A DNA stretch of 64,000 bases from Drechslerella dactyloides (taxonomy: Eukaryota; Ascomycota; Orbiliomycetes; Orbiliales; Orbiliaceae). Below the pieces are notes generated by a model. That model worked only from the letters and a program-made list of their open reading frames with translations. It ran no database searches and had not been told where the DNA came from. The position numbers and the translations under genes are program-made. The DNA is taken from the NCBI GenBank assembly GCA_020064725.1, contig JAGTWJ010000011.1, positions 1,798,001-1,862,000 of the forward strand, read 5' to 3'. Positions 24,134-35,035 of the stretch are shown in pieces. Every line of letters begins with the position of its first letter. Within the stretch, counting starts at the first letter, position 1.

Positions 24134-25364
24134 GTAATAAGAGGGCACAATGGGTATACTGGACTGGCTGCCTTTGGCGGCAGTCTGGGTTGGGTTAACA
24201 GGTGTTGCTTTATACCAGTTACTCACTGTTGATTATATAATATAAAAAGCCATATGTAAGTTTTCTCCGGCAGTGATGGTTCCCTAACAGATTCTGTATG
24301 AACACATCTTGTGGCCCCGTAGTTTTCTAGGTTCATCAACCACTAGTTGGCTAGAACATTTTAGTGCTTAAATTATCAGCATGATTTCCAAATCTCCAGG
24401 TAAAGCAAAGCAATGGCCACCCCCAAAAACCAATACTCAGAGGGACATTCGATGCCACAAAGCAAAAAAGCTATTAGCTGAGTATATATATATGCCCAAT
24501 GTACCTGGTACTGATTTTGGAAATTAAATTCTCTGATGAATTGGGGGGTGATCTGGCTTATGAAATCGCCTGGATTCAGACTTATTCGTGTGCCCGCTGA
24601 CAACAAGAAGGGGAACAGACAAACCATTGAGTTGAATTGGATGATATCATCTTGTTATATTTAAATAAGGGAGCTTAGAGAGTGTCTACTAATGGGGTGG
24701 ATTAACCATGTTTAATTTTTAAAGTTATTATGGTGAGAGACTTTGAGATAATCAGAGAATAGATTGTGGAGAAAAAAATCAAGATCACTTTAGTTAATGC
24801 AGTATGTCTTGCTGTTATCTGGGATTGGGGTGCTGGTGCTGATAAAAATATAGGAACTGATTGTAATAAGTGAGCTGTGGCTGCCTGTGATACAGGAAAA
24901 TGACCCAATTGATATGTCTGAGATATTGGACAATATAGTCTTCATAGGTGTGCTAAAATGACTGCTTCTAGGGCTTGATCTGTTTTGGAGCTCGAATCAG
25001 TAAAACCAGCAATTTAGAGAAGAGCTTGATGCAATAAGAAAGAAGAATGAGGTGTTATGTGCAGAAAATGGATAATTGAAGATAAAGCTAGATAATATTA
25101 TGGCTATATTGAAGAAAGTGATAGAGGGTCGGATATAAATAATATATAAATAATTGGGCTTTGTTTTTGTTTGGGGGATATTTATTTGATGTACTGTAGT
25201 ATATTGTTCATGTCTGAAGCTCGAGCAATATAAATCCTAGTTGGGATTTTCTGACTTGCAGTATACTAGCCTGGAGTTTGGTTATGCCTTATCTGAAGAC
25301 TTTGTAGTTGTTTGTTAAGAGTAATGAAGTTTTTTTTTCCCCTGATAGCCTTGCTGATAATGGT
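24134..25364. other. interval without a recognised gene
   Basis: Minus ORFs at 24376-24627 and 24702-24908 show no motif. A plus-strand stretch at 25000-25130 is AG-rich and helical if translated. Nothing can be assigned. Confidence 0.3.
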
Positions 25365-26525
25365 CTACAAATCTCTTTCATGGATGTTGTAGTAAGGATG
25401 GGCTGTTTTTACGTTGTGGTCCCATAAGTAGACTGTTGTTTTCTGGCATATTGTGTCTTTAGATTGTTGGGCTTCAAGTGCTCTATAATTGTTGATGATA
25501 TTATTTGGGCTTCTACTGTTGGATTGCTGGTGTAATCTATGTGTCTCTATTATGTCCTTAGTGTAAGTATCGGCTATATTGCTGAAACTCAAAACTGCAT
25601 ATTCAGGTCCCTTAATGGGTGTCGTGGGTAATGTGTCACTATCTAAGAAGAAGTATCGAAAAAAGTGTTTATTAACTTCTAGAGATGAGAGGGTGTCTTT
25701 ATGTGGGGATAAGAACATATTAGGATTGAAAAGATATTCCTTGTTGTATATATGAGCTAGTTTATATGGTCTTCTGCATCTTCTTTTGATGTTTTTTACT
25801 TGTGGTTCCTGAATTTGCTGTTCAGCTGGTCTAGCCTGATGTTTTTGAAGTAGTGCAACTATCTGGTCTTGTAAATCACCTGTTGACTCTGCAATATTAT
25901 GGGGCCAGATACTTTGAATAAGGTGTTGAATGCTTTGATGGAAAGGGTTCTCTTGTGAGTAATTTGTTATGACAGTATTATGGAACCCCAATTTGATGGC
26001 TAGTTCTTTGAAGTTATAAAGAACCATATAGTTTCGAATTTTGGCAGAGGGTTTTGTGAGGTGTTTCTTTTTCTTGGGAGCAATACCAGATAATTCCGGA
26101 AAATAGCACATATTAAAGAGCCACAATTATTAATATGTATATATAAATCTCCTTCGGCCAATTAGATCAACTATATGGTATTTGTTTATAGTAGTTTGTA
26201 CCACAAGAGGTTTGTGGTTTGGGTTAAAAGCTGTGGTAAAGGACTTTCGCAGAGATATGTTTGCTGGTGGAGGGAGTAAGAGCTGCATATCTTTAGTATA
26301 TGTCTCAAGATACTTTATATCCTCGAAAAGGGTTTTCAAGGATGGGATGATTCTATGGTAATTTGTAAGCTTAGATTTAATGGAAGTCTGTAAGGACTTG
26401 CTTGTGATTAGTGTGAAGAGTTTATTATTATCTATGGCTCTCTCTGTATACAAATTATCTTCTATGATAATTCCAGGCGCTCTGAATTCTAGGCATTAAA
26501 CAGAACCAGAATCCAAAGCATTCAT
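25365..26525 (-). pseudogene. DUF3723 family protein pseudogene
   Basis: From ATG at 26523-26525 a single frame of about 386 codons runs to TAG at 25365 with three internal TAA, two of them adjacent (26127-26132) in a motif that in the family reads QQLWLF or RQLWLF. Motifs in order: CLEFRAPG, NLYTERAID, IIPSLKTLFEDIKYLE, LWLFNMCYFPELSGIAPKKK, FKELAIKLGFH, RRCRRPYKLAHIYNKEYLF and a following FFRYFF. These match my recollection of DUF3723 (PF12520) of filamentous ascomycetes, a family of unknown function that recurs as cargo in Starship giant transposons. It looks shorter than many full-length members, so the N-terminus may be missing. The patatin pseudogene starts about 1.2 kb away on the other strand. 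Confidence 0.8.
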
Positions 26526-27699
26526 TATTTTTCTATCATTTGTTAATATATATTACCAAACTGCTAAGATTTTCACAAGATAGGCAATGATCTCTTTGTC
26601 ACAGTTCAAGCCGAGAATTCGCTAGAGAATACCAAATTAAAGGCCAGCCCAGAGACTGGGCAAGTGAAGCAGAGAGTTGAATGCTTATAAGAGCCCTGGT
26701 CGGCCTTTTAGCACTTTTATATCTCTATGTTTTGATGATGACAGCCTTGTCTACTAATGATGCTCTTTGTTGGGATTTTTGGTGATAACCTGTAGTCTAA
26801 TATTTTTGAATATCTTGCCATTGGAAATGTTAAGGAAATTGTTGTATTTGCTTTGAAGATGAAGCCATAAATCTTTGTTATTATCCTGATCTATATGTTT
26901 TGTGAAATTAAAATTTTTGGTTGTATGATATAATAAATATCTGGGTATATATATTCAAGTATTAATTATTTAATATAAGACTTACTATTTAAGTAAAGAT
27001 CAACAGCCTACTATTGTTCTGCTGTCCTTAAAACTTTTTGAGTGGCTAGGATCCAGTGATGGCTATACAAATATTCGATTGAATTGAGTGGAAATTCAAT
27101 TAGTGGCATATGATACCAACTACACTTGTTGGTGACTTCCTTCAACTCTTTAAGAGCTGGACTAATTAATGTAGATATTTTATGTGATACTTTCACATTT
27201 TGATAACCCTCCAACCTGAAGATATTCATTAATTGCTTAATATTTTGTTTATCAATGAATCAGTAGCTGTGATATGGAGGGAGGAACTTTAGAGCTCCAA
27301 ATCAAATCTTCGCTGTTCTTATGAATAAATTCCCCCCTTTTGCATGTTGGTCAGTCATATAATAAGCTGGATTCGAGACCTGATATGATTGTTATTGGGG
27401 TGCAGATATCAAAATAATGCTTAAGTGTTGTACACCTTACAATATCAGATCTGATAGGGATAGATATAAGGATTAGTTTGAAACAACAGCAATACTGTTT
27501 TAAGACATCAAACATAAGCCATATAAAATTGCGCAGCTTGCTGTTGGTTTAATCATTACATCAATGACTAATTGTTGATACTCCATGTTTATTGATTTTG
27601 CTTTTAGTGAGGTAGGAGACTACTTCTATATTACCAATAGGTTGGTACTGCTGGAGAATCAGCTAAAAGATCCCTTATTATAGTACCCTTACTTAGCCG
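26526..27699. other. divergent spacer between DUF3723 and patatin pseudogenes
   Basis: A 72-codon minus ORF at 27011-27229 (SHKISTLISPALKELKEVTN) might be a fragment of an upstream exon, but its frame does not match the DUF3723 frame. Plus-strand sequence from about 27.45 kb resembles coding sequence leading into the patatin gene. Confidence 0.35.
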
Positions 27700-30511
27700 T
27701 TTGGTTCACATTATAAACAACGAGACCAGATGCCCTTTAATATATTTTGCCTATGGGGGATTCTACAGGCGTTTAAATCTACCTTGCCCCAGGATCTGGC
27801 AACCACATTTCCCCTCTCTTTTTCATAAAGTTCAACGACCAGAAACTCAACACCAATAAGCCCACCAACCACCACTGCCACAGAACCGAAGTTCAGAACA
27901 TCCAATAGCAGCCCTCTAGGAAGGGTGAATCTCACAATTCCATGCTCAAACTGTTCAAAAAAAATACTCTGATGCTATTTGTTGATGCAGTCTGTCTATA
28001 TAGACCAGACTTCAGAAGATGGAGGGGTGTAGAGTACTGGATATCAAAGAATTACTCAGGGAGTAAGCAGTTTCTTATGTCTAAAATACTTGTTTTTTAT
28101 GATAAGGAGGATGAAATTGGTGTAGTTCCAGTGTGTCTTCTTTGTGTTGGTGATATCTGTACTGTAGGTTTATAATGCAAACGCGCCTTTCAGAAAAAGG
28201 TTTGGATGACAATTCAGGAAGAATGCCTCGTGTTTCAGCATCTCAGATACCTTTAGTATAAACACTTTACATTTACCTATTGGTTTTTTCTTCTAAGGGA
28301 CTCCTGCTTTCAATTCAGGTTAATGTTTAATCAGAATAACCTGATTTATGCATCGCGTTGGCAATGGCCGGTTCCGGAATCTCTTGTGGGTTATCTAACT
28401 CAGTTTTAGAATTTTTTGAAAAAGTCAAACTTTGAACTACAGGCAGCTATGTCACTAATAGTGTTGTGCTTTATTCTGGATGCATATCCTCCTGGCATGT
28501 ATGGTAAACTACAGTTACCATGTTTGGCTTATAAAACAAGAATTAGATACTGTTGTATAAATTAATTTTTCTAGTGTTTCTACTCCAAGATATGTTTTAT
28601 GAGTTATATAAACTAGGACTGTTAAGTGCTCTGGAGAATGTATAAAAGTCAGATTAAATGATCAATGCGAATTCTGCCTTACAAAAAGTGGAGGCCCTGT
28701 TCGAGGCACTTTTGATTCCTATGTAGAATGGAAAACATTCAGCAGTGCAGTTGCATCAGACTATATTGAAAAAATATCAGTCCAGCTTCCAAAATCTCTA
28801 CAATACTTCAATTTGTTGTTGCTGTTTAATACATCCTCCTGAAGTGTGGATGCCTTATCAATATTCCATTTGTGAAATATGTCTGTAACTCTTCAGGGTT
28901 TGAGAGAATATCAACCACTACATCTTTCACATCGAAAGTTGTTTATTTGGTTGTATGTTAGACAGAGGTCCACAGAAGGTTAGTATCAAACCTCCAACAG
29001 CTGGCATATAAATCCTGGCGATAGACAGTAGAGGGATTCGGGGAATAGTTCTTATATAATATCTTAAAAAGCTGGAAATGAGATTAAATTTGGATCATCT
29101 TATTCAAGAGCATTTTGATGTTATATTTAGTACAAGTTCTGGTGAGTGAATTATCCCATAAGAAAATTTATATGATAGTTTTAACTAAGTCATGTAGGCA
29201 GGCTGATTGTCCTGGGTTTTATGATGAATGCTTGATCAGTTTCCAAATACAAAACCAAATTTTTGTGGCTGGCAAAAGCAGTTTTTTGTCAGAAATATTC
29301 TGCCAGGTATTTTCCATTTTTCTACAAATTCCATCAACTATTATATTCCTGGTTTACCAACAGCAAGTACTGCAATCATGATATGGAGCAACTGCTTCAA
29401 GAAGCATATAGACAACATAGAACCATGTTGGATTGGTCTTATGTGAACGAAATAGGAAATAAAATTAATGTTACAGTTATGTCTGTTCCAAGGGATACTA
29501 CCTACATTATTTACAACTATACCAGCTTAGAGTCTCGTCCGTTGAAGAAACATGCACTATATGAGCAAATACAACACCATAACATACAAATATGGCAGGC
29601 ATACATATAGTATACCGAATTCCTGTTACGACTTTTTTAAATTAACTACTAATGGATACAGGGGTCAATACACTTCGGCAGCGCCGTAGTACTTCAAGCC
29701 TTATAGAATAGCAGGTATTGATACCTTTGAGGACAGTAGAATATCGCAAAATAATCCAATTGATATCGCAGAATACAAGGCTCATAAGATCTGGGGCCAG
29801 TCTTCGAACATCAATTTAGTTCTATCATTAGGCACTAGAACAAAAACCACAACTAGGGTCACAGCCTCATCAGCCTGGTCTCAAAATATTTTCACACAGC
29901 TTTATAAATCCCTCATGTACTCCATGGACAGCAAGAACATATAGAATCAGTTCATAAGTTGAGTCCCTCATAAGTCACTTCAGAGATACCACCACCTCAA
30001 CCTTCTGCTGAACAGCCAAGAGCCCTTGCTTGACAATATTAAGAACATGGAAGGACTCAAAAAGGTTACTATCAAACAAGCAGCCTCCAACAAATCCATA
30101 GATACACTTTACACCCAGATTATTACTTCTTCATTTTTCATAAAACTCTCACAACTACCAATCTATCAAAAAAGGTCGTACATTTGTCACAGCAGCATAC
30201 AATCCAGATTCAACAAAAACATAAATAGGTCCAATCATTCTAATCTAAGGATTTTTTTCAATAAGAAGCCACCAGTTAACCTGGCAGTAGGGGAAAAAAT
30301 AGAATTTTCTGTAGATAATCTTACTTGTCAGTTCAAACTCAGCATTAGCCCCTCTCAGGAACGCACTCACCCTATAAATAGCTTTCCAACCACATTAGGC
30401 AGCCTGATTAATACACAGGGTCTGAACCAAGTATTTGGAACATCAATTCATTCAAAGCAAAGAATTTCAGTTATGGAAACACAAAACCACAAAAGGCAGA
30501 GATTTCACTAA
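27700..30511 (+). pseudogene. fungal patatin-like phospholipase (PLP) pseudogene
   Basis: Patatin-like phospholipases hydrolyse acyl esters with a Ser-Asp dyad. The order fits the large fungal PLPs. N-terminal region: LMLFVDAVCLYRPDF, then ELQAAMSLIVLCFILDAYPP and GMYG. A Cys/His element follows: SICCCCLIHPPEVWMPY with CEIC. The patatin core is KPPTAGI, IDSRGIRGIV (family DGGGxRG), FDVIFSTSSG (family GTSSGG), LIVLGF, TSAAP, YFKPYRIAGIDTF, NNPIDIAEYKAHKIW and LVLSLGT, with a basic end KRQRFH. An intron at 29142-29197 (GTGAGT..TGTAG) interrupts the nucleophile motif and restores the frame; a second ends at 29661, and another is likely near 28.55-28.68 kb. Many stops are present but no obvious indel. 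Glycines in the oxyanion and nucleophile motifs are changed to Ser or Arg by G-to-A, so it would be inactive even if read through. Confidence 0.88.
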
Positions 30512-32477
30512 CAGCTATGGCCCAGAAAGACCTTTATTTATCTACTATCTCAATTACACTGTTGTTGCCCAAGAACAGCTTCATAAGCCAGTCACTGTTT
30601 ACAAATCATACTAGGGACATAATTTTGGAGGAACCTAAACTAATACTTATATAAAAGAATAGCATTATAAATAATCCCATCCAAATATCTTAATCTGAAC
30701 ATAGAACAAACATCATGTTATAAACAAATAATGATGACTGATAGAAGCAATCATAGAAAGTTTCTCGATTAACCAAGACCAAAATCACAGTAGAACATAG
30801 TGGAACCATCACCCAAACTTTCTATAACTAGGCACTGTTTTTGGTCAGATATCCAGCCCCAAGACATATCCTGCTTAATAACTAAGTCTTGCCTTCCAAC
30901 TAACTTCTCAATATGAATGCTGGAGGTCGAATTTGTGTGTATTTAGCCTTGGCAGGTTGGCCTGGTATTCAGATATTCCACCAATAGTAGGAATGTTATA
31001 GTGTGTATAAAACCTTGCCAACAATAACATACTTTGGGAGTTCTTTAAAATACTCGCTGCTGTGTAACAGAAGCTTATACATGAAGAATACCGGAAGCCG
31101 TGTCTTCCAGGAAGCAGAAGGTGCTTTCATTACATAAAGGTAACTCACCATTTTTCTAAAAATCAGAACATCCTTAGTATGCGAGTAAAAATAGTGTCCA
31201 CAATTCGTGGTCTCTACGCTTCTTAAAAGTGAGCATAGTAAAAACTTTGAATTGGTCATTCCAGATCAGGCGACAGGTTGGCTTCATTTTTTTAGGCAGA
31301 TAGAATCGATGGATAATGGCCAATTCAAAGTTTTGAGTCCAGTCAAGCCCAAATATCGTGATTTAAGACTCCTGAGCAATACACTCATATATATATAATC
31401 AATCTCCACATGTATTAAGTTCTAACTTGTATGTCCTATCTTGAGAGCCATACACCCAATCAAGCCAATCCAAATCAATCTTTCTGATGAGAATACATTC
31501 ATTAGTATCATATATCCAAAGCCAATCATAGGCCATCAAAACAATTATCTTTCCATCTACACTAATGATACCGTACAAGTTTTAATTGCGCCATGCCAGA
31601 TACACATACTGAGTCTGGTCACCACTCCACACATCTATATTGGGGGTATCAACCTTTCCTCTTTAAAACACCACACCCGTCCCAGGATTTCTGACCATCA
31701 GGAAGCTTTCAGGCGCCAGAATCACTGTACCCAATAGTACCGAGAATTTTGTAGGAGTAAACAAACATATCTTAGTCTTGTAGATAAAATAGTCTAAATA
31801 TCCAAAAGCAGAATAACCAACTAGGACTTAGACATTCCAATACACAGCATTCATGGTGATGCTCATTCAGACAAAACTTATAGGAAATATCAGATAATTA
31901 TTAAAGCATTACCATAGGTAAAGACAAAGAATACACTCACTAGAAAGTATTTGAAGAATCCAGTACAGGCATACTAAACAATATGGAATATGCTATAATA
32001 ATGTAATCTGATCCATACAATTACAAGGAAACCATACTGAATTTTCCATTACTGATACCAAGCATCCCACGCAATAGCCACTGAATGGGGACAGAAGTCT
32101 TAGTTCCCTTATCTTAACATACCCTTTTAGGTCACAAAGAAAGACAATATTCATCTTTGTCACTACGTTTTGCTGCAGAAACAAATTACTTGTACGGAAT
32201 ACCAGCTATAAAGCAGCCAGGAAAAGTTTTATTGTATCCTGCTTGGCTATCACAACCTCGATTGAGACATTGAACATTAAAACCTATAGAAGTAGTCCAG
32301 TCTATCCAAACAAAACTATCTCCTATAATTTACCATAAAAGCAATTTTTTGATTTCATAAACCAAAGTAGGGAAGGCACAATATCTGTTTCAAACAATAC
32401 AGGCTATGATTTAACAATTAATACACTTGTTATATCTTTACAAACAGCACACACTGACCATTGATTTTAAAGGTATC
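30512..32477. other. interval, possibly body of an F-box gene
   Basis: If the F-box gene starting at 32765 is long, its body lies here on the minus strand. ORFs at 31993-32184 (KGYVKIRELRLLSPFSGYCV) and 30996-31259 are open but in different frames, and no repeat unit (WD40, LRR) is recognised. A plus ORF at 31441-31737 has no motif. Confidence 0.3.
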
Positions 32478-32765
32478 CTAACTAGATAGCTCTTCCATCA
32501 ATATTGACTTTGTCACTGCTGTAGGCCCAAAAATTTGCTTTACAAGGTTTAGTATCATGAAGCTCTCAGCCCATATCTGCCACTGCTTGCTAACCCTCAT
32601 GACCCTGATCAGCTGCTCTGGGCTCAACAATTTGAAAATCTTATATACCAATTCAATCACAATGCCACTAAAAAAATCTTTACAATGGAATTTGGCCGCG
32701 TTTACTGAATCAGTCGCTGCATTTACAGGGGCTACACAGTCCAGAATAATAGCAGAAGATGCCAT
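32478..32765 (-). pseudogene. F-box domain protein (N-terminal part)
   Basis: A 95-codon open frame contains FSGIVIELVYKIFKLLSPEQ followed by LIRVMRVSKQWQIWAES. This is the F-box pattern (PxELxxKIFxxLSPxxLxRxxxVSKxWxxxAE) at residues about 33-68, preceded by about 30 less conserved residues. Such proteins present substrates to SCF ubiquitin ligases; fungal examples often carry C-terminal WD40 or LRR repeats. Here the frame ends in TAG and the downstream part was not identified. The start codon in this reading is GTG-like rather than ATG, so the true start may lie elsewhere. Confidence 0.6.
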
Positions 32766-34041
32766 AGATACTTAATATAGCAGGACAGATTATAAGTGTT
32801 GGTTGGTACTGTGCCCAATCATATACAATCTGTATGGGATTAAGGGATTAGAGGGATCATATTGCTCATAACAACTTGGTAATATAACTACTTATACACA
32901 CAATATAGGTGTCAAAGATCACGCACAGGAAGTAAACACCAATCCCTAGTTTCCTTCTATCATTAACATAATATTGAAAGATACTTACACCAAAATACCA
33001 ATAATTTATATACATATGGTGCAACAGAGTCTAAATCTTGGCAATTAGTCTTAGCTCTATATTAGCACAATATTTCTAAGGTATACATACATATACACAT
33101 GCATAATGGATAGCAGCAAAGACAAGCTACTCACACTCAGACCAGCACAAGAAACAGGGCGAGTTTCAGGAACAAAAACAGGACAAGATACCCCCTGCTC
33201 CCAGCAGGAAATCCACATCAAACAGACAGCATACTTACATTAAGGCTAGAGGTGAGGAACAGCCTTAGCATACCTGACCGTAAGTCCATCATAGGTAACC
33301 CCCACAGTCATCAAAGGTTAGCCTGATGTTCCAGGAGCCAGCCAACAATTTACTATTCATACATCTGCAATTACATACCGGGCACATATACACAATATAT
33401 CATTATATTTTGCTATCATTTCTTTTTTCTTCTTCCTTTCATTATTCCCCTTCTTCCATCTCTGATCTCCTGAGATTAGCCTTCGCCCCTGTTTACTTTC
33501 TTATTTCCAGAGGGAAGGGCTGAATAGAAAGAATATCATATTAGTCATAACTAAGCATACAGGGAACTAGAGGTCTCAGTTGGTTATATGTGACTTAGGA
33601 TGGAGGCATTCTGGTGTCGCCTCGCACTTCAAACATGTACATGTACATATACAAACAACTGATCTACACCAGCCACTTCATTAGGAAGCTCAGATATACC
33701 TTCCCCATCTTTATATCTATATCCCTTACACTTGATAGTCATTCAGTGATTGGATGCTTTGAGCGCCAGCAATCGAGATTTATAGGACATTTTTTGTGAT
33801 CTTTGGCATTATGCCGATCTGGCTCTCCCATTTTATCGAAACATCCTCTATGCACAGACCACAAGCAAGCGGTCAGTCTTACGGAATGCCCAAGGGGATA
33901 TAAGAGATATAAGAACAGCAATTACAATCACTTTAAGATCTCAGTCAATGGTCTCGGTCAATAAAGGGGTACAGTAACACATATAATAACCTAGAGGTTT
34001 CCAATAAACTTAATCTACCAGGAGTGTAAGTTGAACCCTGA
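32766..34041. other. interval without a recognised gene
   Basis: Short ORFs at 33326-33523, 33614-33799 (plus) and 33739-33921 (minus) show no motif. There is a pyrimidine-rich plus-strand run around 33410-33480 and a Ser/Ile-rich frame over it. Nothing is assigned. Confidence 0.35.
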
Positions 34042-35035
34042 TTGTATACTTGGAATCTGGGAGGAGCTAACAGAATAGGGTCCCATCCAACTCAAAAGAT
34101 TATACAACCAGAAATAATGGATCTTAAAAAGAAGCTTGTGTTTGTAAAAAGCTACTGTGTATATATGAACATCTGGCTCAGATATTTAGTAGGGGCCTCA
34201 ATGGATTATAAGCTACTATCTATGTTCCTCAAACATATCGTTACTCAATTTAAAAACGATAAAAAATTTTATAAGTCTGTGAGTTCCAAGGAAAACAATT
34301 TGGAATGATCCATAATTGACTAGTTAAAAAGCTCTTACAATGTCAAGGTGAAAAAGGACACCAATACTCTGGTTCTGTCCTATAGGATGAGGTGTGAATT
34401 GCATACTCAAAACAATCTTGCCGAATATATTTGTTTCTGTTATAAAGCAGGTTAATGCCCCAAGTTTTGATCCACCTTCAAACATTTTTTTAACACTGAT
34501 TTCTTTAGTATGGCTTCTATGGTTTCTCCTGAACAGATTCTCAAAAAGGATTTTCTGGAATTGGTGCCGTAGAGATGTAAGTCTATTCTGCTTCTGTGTT
34601 TGTTCTTTCCAGATTTTTATTTTCTGGCGCCCGCCACACTTGACCAGTTTACACAATACAATATCTTTTATACTAAATATTTTGATCGCGAAGAACTCTG
34701 CTGTAATGGCTGGGTTTTTTTACAGAATGTATTTGATCTTATGCGCAACACTTTATTGTGTATATGAAACTATGGATCCCAATGTAACAGCAAGAAACTG
34801 GACAACAATGATGATCCACCTAACTACCCAATACTGGCTGGTGTGGAAGATACTCATTCTTGTACCTATTACAGTCCCCATGCCTACAATATCGGCATAC
34901 CGTTGCCACCTTACTGTTTGGTGATTTTACCATACTTTCTTGTACCCAACAATAAGGATACCATCTAAGAATATTATGGTGGTATTGATCTCTGGAAACT
35001 TATAAAGAGGGTAAGGGTTATATATTCAAAATAAG
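34042..35035 (+). pseudogene. unrecognised protein, about 330-codon preserved frame
   Basis: A single plus-strand frame stays protein-like for about 1 kb. It reads EIMDLKKKLVFVKSYCVYMN, SMFLKHIVTQFKNDKKFYKS, NVKVKKDTNTLVLSYRMRCE, SPEQILKKDFLELVP, FLAPATLDQFTQYNIFYTKY, FDREELCCNGWVFLQNVFDL and then a Cys/Pro-rich end with PPNYPILAGVEDTHSCTYY and NIGIPLPPYC. About seven stops (TGA, TAG, TAA) interrupt it without frame change. GTAAGT..TTCCAG at 34577-34612 would be a 36-bp intron that keeps frame, but that is shorter than other introns here, so it may be coding. Longer open frames on both strands over 34324-34924 are shadows. Family unknown. Confidence 0.45.

Noticed and set aside
29115..29446. 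Two plus ORFs of 88 and 72 codons
   Set aside because: They are alternative frames across the patatin gene; the family motifs are in the spliced frame running through 29198-29600.
34324..34924. ORFs of 110 codons (minus, 34324-34656) and 176 codons (plus, 34394-34924)
   Set aside because: They overlap each other and the better protein-like plus frame 34042-35035; treated as shadows despite being longer without a stop.
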